DNA of 62,613 nucleotides from Acidimicrobiia bacterium. Lineage in GTDB: Bacteria; Actinomycetota; Acidimicrobiia; Acidimicrobiales; Bin134. The stretch covers positions 1 through 62,613 of the forward strand of contig JAJEDQ010000130.1 of NCBI GenBank assembly GCA_022821445.1, read 5' to 3'. The notes beneath the pieces were generated by a model. The model had not been told where the DNA came from. It made no database searches and saw only the letters and a program-made list of their open reading frames with translations. Shown here in pieces: positions 1-8,775 of the stretch (position 1 is the stretch's first letter; every line of letters begins with the position of its first letter). The position numbers were made by a program, and so were the translations under genes.

Positions 1-258
1 AAAGCCCAACCCGCCCAAACAGGCGACACAACCCACCACAGAGTCCGACACGACCGAATCGACAAACCAGGAACCGCCACCCTGCGCCACAACGGCAAAC
101 TCCACCACATCGGCATCGGCCGAGCCCACAAACACACCCCCGTCACCCTCCTCGCCGCCAGCCTCGACACCCGCGTCATCGACACCCAAACCGGAGAACT
201 CCTCCGACACCTCACCCTCAACCCCAACACCGACTACCAACCCCGAAACAAACCCTGA
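1..258 (+). CDS. Transposase C-terminal fragment, IS481-like (5' end outside window)
   Basis: An open frame runs from the first base to TGA at 256-258 and encodes 85 residues with no start inside the window. The translation contains a basic segment (RVRHDRIDKPGTATLRHNGK), then LHHIGIGRAH and a tail ending LTLNPNTDYQPR. This pattern is known from the C-terminal end of actinobacterial IS481-type integrase-core transposases. The catalytic DDE residues would lie upstream and cannot be seen. No terminal inverted repeat was recognised in the short stretch before the tRNA, so whether the element is intact is unknown. Confidence 0.7.
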   Translation, partial: KAQPAQTGDTTHHRVRHDRIDKPGTATLRHNGKLHHIGIGRAHKHTPVTLLAASLDTRVIDTQTGELLRHLTLNPNTDYQPRNKP

Positions 259-312
259 AAACCCGCCCCGCGCAGGTTCACAACGTTCCGATGTCTCGCG
301 ACATCACAGTTG

Positions 313-386
313 TGGAGCTGATGGGACTCGAACCCACGACCCCCTGCTTGCAAAGCAGGTGCTCTAGCCAGCTGAGCTACAGCCCC
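313..386 (-). tRNA. tRNA-Ala(TGC)
   Basis: Read on the minus strand it begins GGGGCTGTAGCTCAG, has an anticodon stem-loop CTGCTTTGCAAGCAG with anticodon TGC, and a T arm GGTTCGAGTCC. The acceptor arms GGGGCTG and CAGCTCC pair with one wobble. The 3' CCA is not clearly encoded. It lies between the transposase tail and the acyl-CoA dehydrogenase; tRNA genes are common insertion flanks, but no attachment-site repeat was seen. Confidence 0.95.
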
Positions 387-480
387 GGACCTCTCAATCG
401 TACCGGCCTCCCTGTTGGGGGAACGATCTAATACCCCGCTCAATGTGACCGGCTGGCGCTGTCGTGGTGGAATTGCCCCG

Positions 481-1605
481 GTGCGTTTCGATCTGAGCGA
501 CGATCAGGAGTTCTTCCGGGAAACCGCACGACGATTCATCGAAGCCGAGGTTCCGATCAGCGTGGTGCGGGAGTGGCACGACCACCCCGACGGCTACCCG
601 CAGAGCTGGTGGCAGGCTGCGGCTGAGTTGGGCTGGACGTCGCTGATGGTGCCCGAGTCGCTGGGCGGCGGCAGCATCTCCGGCCGCCCGATCGTGGACC
701 TCACGATAGTGGCCGACGAGATGGGCCGGGGGGTCACACCCGGGCCGTTCATGCCCACCAACGTGGTGGCCGACACCTTGGGCCGGTCGGGATCGCCCGA
801 CCAGCAGGCGCTGCTCGAGGGGGTTGTGGCCGGCGAGGTGGTGCTGGGGTGGGCGTTCTGCGAGCCCGGCGGCGACTGGACTGCCGACAGCGTAACCGCG
901 GCGGCCGTTCCGTCGAACGGCGGCCACGCGCTCACCGGCACCAAGGTGGGGGTAGAGGCTGGCGCGCAGGCCCACCATCTGCTGGTCACCGCCCGCACCC
1001 AAGACGGATTGGCCCAGTTCTTGGTGCCAGCCGATGCTCCGGGGCTGACCATCACCCCCCAGGAGTCGCTGGACTTGGGCCGCCGATTCGCCGAGGTGCG
1101 CCTCGTCGGAGTGCCTGTCGACCCCGAAGCCATGGTGGGGACACCGGGCACTGCCACCGAGGCCGACGTGGAGCGCCAGCGCCAGGTGATGGTGGTGCTC
1201 CAGTGCGCCGACAACGCCGGGTCGGCGGCCAAGGTGCTGGAGTTCACCGTTCAGTACGCCTTCGACCGCTACTCGTTTGGGCGGCCCCTGGCGTCGTACC
1301 AGGCCCTCAAGCACCGCTTCGCCGACATGAAGCTGTGGTCGGAGGCCTCCCAGGCCGCGGTGGACGGCGCGGCCGACGCGCTGGCCGACGGAGAGGACGA
1401 GGTTCGCATGATGAGCGTGGCCAAGTCGTATGTGGGCGACCACTCGGTGGAGCTCATGCACGACTGCGTGCAGATGCACGGCGGCATCGGCGTCACCTAC
1501 GAGCACGACCTGCACCTGTATCTGCGGCGGGCCACCGTGAACCGGGGGTTGTTCGGAACGCCGGGCGACCACCGGGTATGCCTGTCGAAGATGATGGGGT
1601 ACTAG
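481..1605 (+). CDS. Acyl-CoA dehydrogenase family protein
   Basis: This 374-residue protein oxidises an acyl-CoA thioester at the alpha-beta bond with FAD, by family. The N-terminal helical part starts VRFDLSDDQEFFRE, and the C-terminal FAD/helical domain contains HGGIGVTYEHDLHLYLRRA, a hallmark of this family. The GTG at 481 is preferred because the family N-terminus starts there; an upstream ATG at 415 would add 22 non-homologous residues. The next gene, 75 bases on, is a second acyl-CoA dehydrogenase. Such adjacent pairs form heteromeric enzymes in actinobacterial sterol side-chain degradation (FadE28-FadE29 type), so the two may work as one complex; that is inference. Confidence 0.9.
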   Translation: MRFDLSDDQEFFRETARRFIEAEVPISVVREWHDHPDGYPQSWWQAAAELGWTSLMVPESLGGGSISGRPIVDLTIVADEMGRGVTPGPFMPTNVVADTLGRSGSPDQQALLEGVVAGEVVLGWAFCEPGGDWTADSVTAAAVPSNGGHALTGTKVGVEAGAQAHHLLVTARTQDGLAQFLVPADAPGLTITPQESLDLGRRFAEVRLVGVPVDPEAMVGTPGTATEADVERQRQVMVVLQCADNAGSAAKVLEFTVQYAFDRYSFGRPLASYQALKHRFADMKLWSEASQAAVDGAADALADGEDEVRMMSVAKSYVGDHSVELMHDCVQMHGGIGVTYEHDLHLYLRRATVNRGLFGTPGDHRVCLSKMMGY

Positions 1606-1672
1606 TGTGCCAGCGCCTGCATCTGAGGATGACCGCGGCTGGTCGGGTCTGTCGGAGATGATGGGGTACTAG
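1583..1672 (+). repeat. 23-bp direct repeat spanning an acyl-CoA dehydrogenase stop codon
   Basis: Bases 1583-1605 (TGTCGAAGATGATGGGGTAC and TAG) recur at 1650-1672 with one mismatch. Both copies end in the same MMGY-stop coding sequence. Between them a GTG-started frame of 21 codons (1607-1672) ends in LSEMMGY. This is probably a scar of a small duplication or of a lost gene end, placed just before the ribosome-binding site of the second dehydrogenase. Confidence 0.6.
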
Positions 1673-1680
1673 GGGGAGCG

Positions 1681-2934
1681 ATGGACGACTTTGTGTATGC
1701 CGATACCGATCCCGCCGAGTTGGCCCGATACCGGGAGGAGGTGCAGGCGTGGATGAACGAGAACATGCCCCGTCGCGATCCCGTCAATCCCTGGCACCCC
1801 ACCCAGGACGATGACGAGAGGAGCAGCCGCAATCGAGAGCTTCAGCGGCGGCTTTACGACGGGGGGTACGCCGCGGTGTGCTACCCCAGGGAGTACGGCG
1901 GCCAGAGCCTGACCGCTGCCCACCAGAAGATCATCGACGACGTGAGCATGGACTTCGACATGCCCATCTTGTTCAGTGTGCCCACCCTGTCGATCTGCGG
2001 GCCGGTGGTCTTGGAGTTCGGCACCGAGGAGCAGAAGCAGCGCTACATCCCGGCGTGGATCCGAGGCGACGAGCTGTGGGTGCAGTTCATTTCCGAGCCC
2101 AGCGGGGGCTCCGACATGGCCGGTGCCCTGACCCGGGCCGACCGGGACGGCGAGGAGTTCATCATCAACGGCTCGAAGATTTGGAGCACATTCGCCCAGC
2201 GCTCCGACTACGCCCTCATGCTGGCCCGCACCAACTGGGAGGTGCCCAAGCATCGGGGACTGACCATGTTCATCGTCCCCATCCACCATCCCGGCATCGA
2301 GATCCATCCCATTCAGATGGTGGACCGCTCCGAGGAGTTCTGCCAGGAGTTCTTCAACGACGTGGTCATCCCCGCCGAGAACGTGGTGGGCGAGGTGGAC
2401 GACGGGTGGACGGTGGCCAGCCGATTGCTATTCCACGAGCGGGCCGCGGTGGGCAACGCCTCCCCCTATACCCAGGGCCGCCACCGGAACCGCACCGCCG
2501 ACGGGGTGGAGGATTTGGCCGCCATCGCCCGGGACCACGGCGGCGCCGACATCGGCCGCCACCGCCAGCGGCTGGGATATATGGAGACGCTCAGCCGGGT
2601 GGAGGAACTGCTGTCGGCCCGGGTGGTGAGGGGCATCGAGGGCGGTTTTCTACCCGCGCCAGCCGGATCGCTGGTGCGCCTGTTCCACGGGCTGTCCCGC
2701 ACTGAGCGCCAGACGGTGGCCATGGAGGTGCAGGGCGACCGCGCCCTGGTGTGGAACGAAGGCGAGGATACTGGCGCCTTCGGTACGGAGTACGTGCAGC
2801 GCCAGCAGGCCTGCATCGGCGGCGGCACCACCGAGATGGCCCGCAACATCATCAGCGAACGCATCCTCGGCATGCCCCGCGAACCCGCCGCCGACCGCGA
2901 CCTCCCCTTCAACCAGGTCCCCCGCAGCGGCTAG
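1681..2934 (+). CDS. Acyl-CoA dehydrogenase family protein, second of a pair
   Basis: This 417-residue FAD-dependent acyl-CoA dehydrogenase starts at ATG 1681 behind GGGGGAGCG. Visible family segments are QFISEPSGGSDMAGALTRA (substrate/FAD-binding middle domain), GEEFIINGSKIWSTFA, and the C-terminal GGGTTEMARNIISERILGMPREP, which is strongly conserved in this family. It follows a paralogue on the same strand, so co-transcription and heteromer formation are likely. It ends 20 bases from the convergent dehydrogenase-like gene. The substrate cannot be told from sequence; long branched or steroid-derived CoA esters would suit the neighbourhood. Confidence 0.9.
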   Translation: MDDFVYADTDPAELARYREEVQAWMNENMPRRDPVNPWHPTQDDDERSSRNRELQRRLYDGGYAAVCYPREYGGQSLTAAHQKIIDDVSMDFDMPILFSVPTLSICGPVVLEFGTEEQKQRYIPAWIRGDELWVQFISEPSGGSDMAGALTRADRDGEEFIINGSKIWSTFAQRSDYALMLARTNWEVPKHRGLTMFIVPIHHPGIEIHPIQMVDRSEEFCQEFFNDVVIPAENVVGEVDDGWTVASRLLFHERAAVGNASPYTQGRHRNRTADGVEDLAAIARDHGGADIGRHRQRLGYMETLSRVEELLSARVVRGIEGGFLPAPAGSLVRLFHGLSRTERQTVAMEVQGDRALVWNEGEDTGAFGTEYVQRQQACIGGGTTEMARNIISERILGMPREPAADRDLPFNQVPRSG

Positions 2935-2954
2935 CCGCCGCTTCAACTGCGGCG

Positions 2955-3842
2955 CTACGACGCGAGGGGGCGGCCGAAGAGGAGGGTTTCCTGCCAGGTG
3001 GAGAGGAAGCTCTCGGCCCGGTAGGCGGCGGCGAGGAACAGGCCGTCGGGGTGGTCGGCGATCTCCTCTAGGGAAGCGGTGATCTTGGCGGCGGCGTCGG
3101 CGGCGATGGCCTCGGGAGAGGAGTCGCCGGAGGGCCACCAGGCGAACAGGGCGCCTGCGGTGGAGATGAAGTCGGGGACCACGCTGGTGCCGGCTCGGCT
3201 CAGAATGGCCAGGGCCCGGGCGGTGACCGGGATCGGGCTGTAGGGCACGAGGGTGCACACTTGGAGCTGTTCAGCCATGGTGTGATTGATGGCTCCCATC
3301 TTGGAGCCGGCGAACAGCACGTCGGCTTGGCCGTTCATTTCCACCATCGTGGCGCCCCGATCCTCAACCGCGGCTTTCAGGGCGTCGCAGATCGGTCCCG
3401 TGCCCTCGATGGCCGCGGTGCGGCCGTCCAATCCGCCACTGGCCTGAGCGGCAGCGGCCACCACTCCGGCGACGGTCGCCTGGTCGGCCACATCGCCCAC
3501 CGCCGCTCGGGGATCGGCTTCGGCCAGTGATTCCAGCGCCGCCCTCGGCACCCGGGTTCCCGGCTCGGGCAGGAATCGGCCCGAGGCCACCATGGGGGCG
3601 ATCTCGGCGGTGAACTTGGCCACCGCGTCGGCCCGGTCGTCGTCGAGGGCGTTGATACCCGCCGAAGCTCCGCTGCGGCGCATCTCGAAGGTGGCGAAGG
3701 CGTAGGTGAGCGACCGGGCCAGGTCGCTGGCCCCGCCGGGCAGAATCTTGCGGGCCGAACGGACGAAGCCCACGGACTCGGGCGCGTCGGCCAGATCGAA
3801 GACGATGAAAGCGTCGACCGTTTCGAGTTTCTCAGTGGGCAT
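2955..3842 (-). CDS. Glu/Leu/Phe/Val dehydrogenase-like protein
   Basis: The 295-residue product resembles amino-acid dehydrogenases of the GDH type. It has VDAFIVFDLADAPESVGFVRSARKIL near the N-terminus in two overlapping pieces, RRSGASAGINA around residue 55, and a C-terminal segment ILSRAGTSVVPDFISTAGA that matches the conserved VPD-NAGG region. It is shorter than catalytic GDHs (over 350 residues) and the usual catalytic lysine motif is not evident, so enzymatic activity is uncertain. Its start overlaps the xseB stop by one base (TAATG), so it is co-translated with the exonuclease VII genes, a puzzling pairing. Confidence 0.7.
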   Translation of the reverse strand: MPTEKLETVDAFIVFDLADAPESVGFVRSARKILPGGASDLARSLTYAFATFEMRRSGASAGINALDDDRADAVAKFTAEIAPMVASGRFLPEPGTRVPRAALESLAEADPRAAVGDVADQATVAGVVAAAAQASGGLDGRTAAIEGTGPICDALKAAVEDRGATMVEMNGQADVLFAGSKMGAINHTMAEQLQVCTLVPYSPIPVTARALAILSRAGTSVVPDFISTAGALFAWWPSGDSSPEAIAADAAAKITASLEEIADHPDGLFLAAAYRAESFLSTWQETLLFGRPLAS

Positions 3843-4063
3843 TATTCGGACGGCTCGCCCTCACCGCCGTCCATTCCGGCCACGATCTCCTTCACCCGCA
3901 CCTCGGCGTCGTTGATCCGCCCCCGGCACACCCGGATGAGCTCCGCGGCCCGCTCCACCTTCACCGCCAGCACGTCGATGTCGATGTCCTCGGCCTCCAG
4001 CTCGCTGAGGATCTGTTGGAGTTCGCTCAGGGCATCGGCGTAGCCGATCTCTGGTGTGCTCAT
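3842..4063 (-). CDS. xseB: Exodeoxyribonuclease VII small subunit
   Basis: This 73-residue protein is of the usual length for XseB. The helical pattern IGYADALSELQQILSELEAEDIDIDVLAVKVERAAELIRVCRGRI, read in two halves, matches the family's coiled-coil core (short piece: YADALSELQQILSELE). The small subunit binds XseA to form the complex that degrades single-stranded DNA. It lies 13 bases after xseA and overlaps the following dehydrogenase-like gene, so the whole set forms an operon. Confidence 0.93.
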   Translation of the reverse strand: MSTPEIGYADALSELQQILSELEAEDIDIDVLAVKVERAAELIRVCRGRINDAEVRVKEIVAGMDGGEGEPSE

Positions 4064-4076
4064 CTTCTCGTTCTCC

Positions 4077-5489
4077 TCATTGCCGCTCAGAAACGGTGCT
4101 GTGCAGTTCGCCCTCGGCCACGGTGGTTACCAGCTCATCACCGGCGGCCAGCGCCGCCGGGTCGCGCACAACTTTGCCGCTATGGCGGGTTATCGACCAA
4201 CCACGGGCCAAGATTTTCCGAGGATCGAGCAAGCGCACCCGGCTTTCCAGGTTGGCCAGCTCCTTGGCTGCGGCTCTCGGCCCCCGCTGGGCCTGGACCG
4301 CCACCCCCGACTTCTTCTGCTGCAACGTGCGCCGTCCTTCGACGATGGCCGCCGCAGCCCGGTGGCGCATGGTTCCCGCACAGTCGTCCACTTTGCGGGT
4401 CTCGCTTCGGGTCCGGGTCTCGGCCAGCGCTCGGATCCGCCCCGCCCGGCCTTCCAACCGGCTGCTGGCGCAATGCAGATGGCCCTCGGCGGCCCGGACA
4501 GTGGTCTGGCTCACCGTCGTCAGTCGCCGGTCGGCGTTATCGGCAAGCCGCTGGGCCCATTCGGCAATTGCCGCCCAGGCCAGCTCGGTTGCCTCCATAT
4601 GGGCCCGAGCGGCACCGACGATGAACACCGCTGCCGCCGTAGGCGTTTTCTGGGCCTCGTGGGCCACCTCGTCGATGATGGTCCGGTCGATTTCGTGGCC
4701 CACCCCGGTTACCACCGGCACGGGGGCATCGGCAACGGCTCGGGCCACCACCTCGCTGTCGAAGGCCACCAGATCGGTGCGGGCCCCGCCGCCTCTTACC
4801 ACCGCGATCATATCCACCCCGGTTCGGCCCACGGCGGCAATGGCCGCGGCGATGAGCGGGGGAGCGTCCACCCCCTGCACCGGGGTGTCGGCCAGCACCA
4901 CCTCCCAGGTCAGGCCGCTGTTCTCCAGCTCGTTGTGGAAGTCGTGGTGGGCGGCGCTCCCGTTGGAGGTGACCAGCCCAATCCGCAGCGGGGCCACCGG
5001 GAAGGGGACGGCCTGGTTCTTGGCCAACAGTCCCTCGTCGCTCAGCTTCTCCAACAACCGCAGCCGCTCGGCCTCCAGCTCGCCCAGTGTGAAGTTGGGG
5101 TCGATGCCCGACATGTAAAGCTGGAGCCGGCCCCCCGGGGGCCAGAAGTCCAGCTTGCCCTGGATGCGGACCTTCATCCCGTCTTCCATGGCCATGCCGC
5201 CCTGGCGGCGCAGCGTGTCCTCCACCCGCTCGCGGTTGAATCGGAAAAGCGCCACCGAAATTGACGCCTCGGGTTGTTTGCCCGCGCTGTTGCTCGGGTC
5301 GGGCTCGACCAAGTCAAAGTACATGTGCCCGCTACGGGCCCGGCTCAGATTGCGGATCTCGCCCTCCACCCACAGCTCGTCGCCGAAGGCGTCGCCCAGC
5401 ACCTGCTTGATCCGCTCGGCCAATTCGGCGACGGTGAACGTGGCCGGTCCGGCGACGGCGCCCGGCTCAGCCGAGTCGAACAGGCTCAT
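4077..5489 (-). CDS. xseA: Exodeoxyribonuclease VII large subunit
   Basis: The 470-residue protein has the N-terminal OB-fold (FTVAELAERIKQVLGD, LWVEGEIRNLSRARSGHMYF) and the catalytic domain with LRIGLVTSNGSAAHHDF, DMIAVVRGGGARTDLVAFD and VVTGVGHEIDRTIIDEVA, all XseA signatures. These are followed by a long coiled-coil and the C-terminal ILARGWSITR segment. It cleaves single-stranded DNA into short oligonucleotides for mismatch and recombination repair. Its ATG overlaps the stop of the upstream ABC transporter (ATGA at 5486-5489), and xseB follows. Confidence 0.96.
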   Translation of the reverse strand: MSLFDSAEPGAVAGPATFTVAELAERIKQVLGDAFGDELWVEGEIRNLSRARSGHMYFDLVEPDPSNSAGKQPEASISVALFRFNRERVEDTLRRQGGMAMEDGMKVRIQGKLDFWPPGGRLQLYMSGIDPNFTLGELEAERLRLLEKLSDEGLLAKNQAVPFPVAPLRIGLVTSNGSAAHHDFHNELENSGLTWEVVLADTPVQGVDAPPLIAAAIAAVGRTGVDMIAVVRGGGARTDLVAFDSEVVARAVADAPVPVVTGVGHEIDRTIIDEVAHEAQKTPTAAAVFIVGAARAHMEATELAWAAIAEWAQRLADNADRRLTTVSQTTVRAAEGHLHCASSRLEGRAGRIRALAETRTRSETRKVDDCAGTMRHRAAAAIVEGRRTLQQKKSGVAVQAQRGPRAAAKELANLESRVRLLDPRKILARGWSITRHSGKVVRDPAALAAGDELVTTVAEGELHSTVSERQ

Positions 5490-7360
5490 AACGCGCTCCC
5501 CGCGGGAGACCGCTGCTCGTTGCGCAGCAAGGTGCGATAAAGCTCGGCATAAAGACCGTCGGCGGTCAGCAGATCATCGTGGCGCCCCGACTCCACCAGC
5601 TCTCCCCGGTCGAGCACCAGGATCAAATCGGCGTTGGTGACGGTGGACAGCCGATGGGCGATCACCACCGCGGTCCGTCCCTCCAGCGCGATACCCAAGG
5701 CCTGTTGAACCAGCGCCTCGTTCTCGCTGTCGAGGTGGCTGGTGGCCTCGTCCAGCACCACGATGGCCGGGTCTTTGAGCAGCACCCGGGCAATGGCCAG
5801 CCGCTGCTTCTCACCGCCCGACAGCCGGTAGCCCCGCTCGCCCACCACGGTGTTGTAGCCCTCGGGCAACGAGGCAATGAGGTTGTGGATGTGGGCCGAG
5901 CGGCAGGCTGATTCCATCTCCGCCGCGGTGGCGTCGGGCCGCACATAGCGCAGGTTGTCGGCCACCGTCTCGTGGAACAGATGGGGATCTTGGGGGACCA
6001 CTCCGATTGAAGCCCGCAGTGACTCCTGGGCCACATTCCGCACGTCGGTGCCGTCTATCAGCACCGCGCCATCGTCCACGTCGTAGAGACGGGTCAACAG
6101 GGCGGCCAACGTGGTTTTGCCCGCCCCCGATGGCCCCACCAGCGCCACCAACTGGCCTGGTTCGATCACCGCTGACACATGCCGCAGCACCGGTTGGCCG
6201 GTGGCCTCCGGTGCGGCGGTGTCGGTTTGCAGCGAGGCCAGCCGGTCGTCGCTAGGCGGATAGGTGAAGGTCACCTCGGCCAGCTCGATTCGCCCCTTGG
6301 GCTGTTGCAGCGTGACCGCGTTGGGCCGGTCGGCGATGGGATTGGGCGTGTCCAGCACCTCGAACACCCGCTCGAACGACACCAGCGCGGTCATCACGTC
6401 CACCCGGGCGTTGGTCAAGCTGGTGAGAGGGGTGTAGATCCGCACCACCATGAGCCCCATGGCGGCCAGGGTCCCAACGGTGATTGCCCCGGAGATCACC
6501 AATTGGCCGCCCACCCAGTACAACATGGCGGCCCCCACCGCCCCCACCAGGCTCAAGGCGATGAAGAACGTCCGCCCGTACATGGCGCTGCGCACCCCGA
6601 TGTCGCGCACTCGCCCGGCAGTGGCGCCAAATCCGTCGCGCTCTTGGTTGTGGCGTCCGAACAGCTTCACCAACAGCGCTCCCGACACGTTGAGCTTCTC
6701 GGTCATCACCGTGTTCATGGAAGCGTTGTGCTCCATCGACTCTCGGGTGAGGGCTTGGAGCCTCCTACCCACCCGCTTGGTGGGCAAGATGAACACCGGC
6801 AACAGGGCCAGTGCCATCAGCGTGAGCCGCCACTCCAGCAAGAACATGGCTACCAGCGTGGTGGCCAGCACGATGGTGTTGGACACCACCGACCCCAGCG
6901 TGCCGGTGAACGCCCGCTGGGCGCCGATCACGTCGTTGTTCATCCGGCTGATGAGCGATCCGGTCTGTACCCGGGTGAAGAACGCCATCGGCATCCGCTG
7001 CACGTGGTCGTACAGGCCCACCCGCAAGTCGTAGATCAGCCCCTCGCCGATGCGGGCCGACCAGTAGCGCTCGATGAACGACAGCGCCGCCTCGCCGAAG
7101 GCAGCCAGCACGATGATGCCGGCCAGCAGGTGTACCTGGCCCCGGTCACTGTTGGCGATGGCGTCGTCGATGATCGAGCGGAACAGCAGCGGCGGAACCA
7201 GCGATAGCAGCGCCCCTAGCAAAAGCACCACCACGAAACCGATGAGCATGCCCCGGTAGGGGCGCGCGAAGCCCGCCACCCGGCGGATCGTCTGCCCGGC
7301 TATCTGCTTGCCCTTGACCCCGGTTGGATCGTGGCCGATGGCGCCGTGGGCGCCGCCCAT
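5486..7360 (-). CDS. ABC exporter, fused transmembrane and ATPase domains
   Basis: A half-transporter of about 624 residues. The N-terminal exporter-type membrane domain begins with a helix MLIGFVVVLLLGALLSLVPPL, read in part, and carries EGLIYDLRVGLYDHVQRMP typical of type-1 ABC exporters. The ATPase domain shows Walker A GPSGAGKTT, the signature LSGGEKQRLAIARVLL, Walker B IVVLDEATSHLD and the H-loop AHRLST. The open frame extends further upstream, but the ATG at 7360 matches the family start and leaves 81 bases for a promoter shared with the divergent CopC-like gene. Substrate unknown; lipid or drug export is typical of the family. Confidence 0.9.
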   Translation of the reverse strand: MGGAHGAIGHDPTGVKGKQIAGQTIRRVAGFARPYRGMLIGFVVVLLLGALLSLVPPLLFRSIIDDAIANSDRGQVHLLAGIIVLAAFGEAALSFIERYWSARIGEGLIYDLRVGLYDHVQRMPMAFFTRVQTGSLISRMNNDVIGAQRAFTGTLGSVVSNTIVLATTLVAMFLLEWRLTLMALALLPVFILPTKRVGRRLQALTRESMEHNASMNTVMTEKLNVSGALLVKLFGRHNQERDGFGATAGRVRDIGVRSAMYGRTFFIALSLVGAVGAAMLYWVGGQLVISGAITVGTLAAMGLMVVRIYTPLTSLTNARVDVMTALVSFERVFEVLDTPNPIADRPNAVTLQQPKGRIELAEVTFTYPPSDDRLASLQTDTAAPEATGQPVLRHVSAVIEPGQLVALVGPSGAGKTTLAALLTRLYDVDDGAVLIDGTDVRNVAQESLRASIGVVPQDPHLFHETVADNLRYVRPDATAAEMESACRSAHIHNLIASLPEGYNTVVGERGYRLSGGEKQRLAIARVLLKDPAIVVLDEATSHLDSENEALVQQALGIALEGRTAVVIAHRLSTVTNADLILVLDRGELVESGRHDDLLTADGLYAELYRTLLRNEQRSPAGSAL

Positions 7361-7441
7361 CGCATGCACAAACTGCACGATACGCCCCGCCAGTGACAGT
7401 CGGCTGTTCGTAGGGGGCTCGGCGGGAAATAGTGTGGCGGT

Positions 7442-8050
7442 ATGAGGGCTCGGACCCGCAAGAGGGCCCAGAGGGCAGTGGCGCTGGTGGTGGCGATCGC
7501 CATCGTGCTGGCCCTGCTGTTCTCGCTGCTGGTGGTGTTCAGCGACACCGCCGCCGCCCATGCCGAAATGCGCCGGTCGGCTCCGAACCCGGGTCAAACG
7601 GTGGGCGGTTTGGTCGACCGGGTGGAGATGGAGTTCCGAGAGCCCATACGGCCCCACCAGTCCAACGGAGTGGCGCTGCAATACCCCGACGGCACCCGCG
7701 CTCTGACGAGGATTGAGGTGAACGGCCATCTGGTGCGGGGCCGCTTCAACACGCTCACTGAGCCCGGCACATACAAGGTGATCTGGGAGCTGTTGGACGA
7801 CTCCGATGGCGATTGGGCCTCCGAGGAGTTTGAGTTCACCTACGACCCGGCCGCCGCCCCACCCGAGTGGCTCCCCCCGTCGGCCGCAGAGGGATCAGGC
7901 GGCGATGGCGGCATCGGGGCCAGCACCATCGCGCTGATAGTGATCATCCCTGTGGCCGTGGTGCTGGCCGTGTGGCTCTTCTGGCCCCGCCGCCGCGGGG
8001 CAGACCGGGCCCAGCAGCGGAGGAAGTCCCGCGCCAAGAAGCGCCGCTAG
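7442..8050 (+). CDS. CopC-domain copper-resistance-like membrane-anchored protein
   Basis: The 202-residue protein has an N-terminal membrane segment (ALVVAIAIVLALLFSLLVV), after which the mature part starts AHAEMRRSAPNPGQTV; an N-terminal His of this kind is a copper ligand in CopC proteins. The beta-sandwich follows with VEMEFREPI and GTYKVIWELLDDSDGDW. A second membrane helix (TIALIVIIPVAVVLAVWLF) and a very basic cytoplasmic tail end the protein, so it is an extracytoplasmic domain held at the membrane. It is divergent from the ABC exporter and ends one base before the convergent tadA. Confidence 0.82.
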   Translation: MRARTRKRAQRAVALVVAIAIVLALLFSLLVVFSDTAAAHAEMRRSAPNPGQTVGGLVDRVEMEFREPIRPHQSNGVALQYPDGTRALTRIEVNGHLVRGRFNTLTEPGTYKVIWELLDDSDGDWASEEFEFTYDPAAAPPEWLPPSAAEGSGGDGGIGASTIALIVIIPVAVVLAVWLFWPRRRGADRAQQRRKSRAKKRR

Positions 8051-8051
8051 C

Positions 8052-8501
8052 TCAGCGGCGCTCCGCGAAGAAGTCTCTGAGCAGGGCGGCGGACTCGTCT
8101 CGGCCGACGCCGGCCACCACGTCGAAGCTGTGGTTGAGCCGGGGGTCGGCCCCCAGGTTGTAGAGGGTTCCGCAGGCCCCGGCCTTGGGGTCCTCGGCGG
8201 CGAACACCACCCGGCCCACCCGGGCCATCACCGCCGCGCCGGCGCACATCGGACACGGCTCCAGCGTGGTGGCCAGCACCGCACCGTCGAGGCGGGATGT
8301 GCCCTGAGCCGCGGCCGCATCCCGCAGGGCCAGGATCTCGGCGTGGGCGGTGGGATCGTTGGTGCTCAACCGCTCGTTGTGGCGGGCGGCCAGCACTTCC
8401 CCGTCGATGGCCACCGCCGCGCCGATGGGTACCTCGCCGAGTTCAGCGGCCCGGCGGGCCTCGGCCATGGCCAGCTCCATGAGCGCGCCGTCATCGATCA
8501 C
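8052..8501 (-). CDS. tadA: tRNA adenosine(34) deaminase
   Basis: This 149-residue cytidine/deoxycytidylate-deaminase-fold enzyme carries the zinc site: HAEILAL (His ligand and catalytic Glu) near residue 53 and PCPMCAGA near residue 82. GEVPIGAAV and the C-terminal LRDFFAERR also match TadA. It converts A34 to inosine in tRNA-Arg(ACG). The substrate tRNA-Arg(ACG) is in this same window at 53773, which fits. It converges with the CopC-like gene and lies upstream of tRNA-Ser on the other strand. Confidence 0.95.
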   Translation of the reverse strand: MIDDGALMELAMAEARRAAELGEVPIGAAVAIDGEVLAARHNERLSTNDPTAHAEILALRDAAAAQGTSRLDGAVLATTLEPCPMCAGAAVMARVGRVVFAAEDPKAGACGTLYNLGADPRLNHSFDVVAGVGRDESAALLRDFFAERR

Positions 8502-8555
8502 AAGGTCAGGTTATGGGATGGGAGGCCGCCCACACCGCTCACTATCCTGAAGGGC

Positions 8556-8645
8556 GGAAGGTTGCCAGAGCGGACGAATGGGGCGGCCTCGAAAGCCGTT
8601 GTGGCCTCCGGGTCACCATGGGTTCGAATCCCATACCTTCCGCCA
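8556..8645 (+). tRNA. tRNA-Ser(CGA)
   Basis: A 90-nt class II tRNA with 5' GGAAGGTTGCCAGAGC, anticodon loop CTCGAAA (anticodon CGA), a long variable arm (TGTGGCCTCCGGGTCACCA), T arm GGGTTCGAATCCC and acceptor CCTTCC followed by G and an encoded CCA at 8643-8645. Confidence 0.96.
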
Positions 8646-8775
8646 ATAGAGTTCCCCGATTGGCCAGGAACCTCGAGGACTAATCCCAGCACTTCGCGGA
8701 TTTGCCTGAGCCTCTTCAATTCCAGGTAGTCGGACCAACACATTCATCCACATTCATCCCAAGAGAGGCAGTTTC

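Noticed and set aside
1..400. Possible integration site with tRNA-Ala next to a transposase fragment
   Set aside because: No repeat of the tRNA 3' end was found elsewhere in the window and no integrase is seen; the element end lies outside.
394..1572. Long 392-residue minus-strand open frame opposite the first acyl-CoA dehydrogenase
   Set aside because: It is His/Arg-rich, without known domains, and mirrors a clearly conserved plus-strand gene; it is a shadow frame of high-GC DNA.
7361..7729. N-terminal extension of the ABC exporter frame
   Set aside because: The added residues have no family similarity and overlap the divergent CopC-like gene and its promoter.
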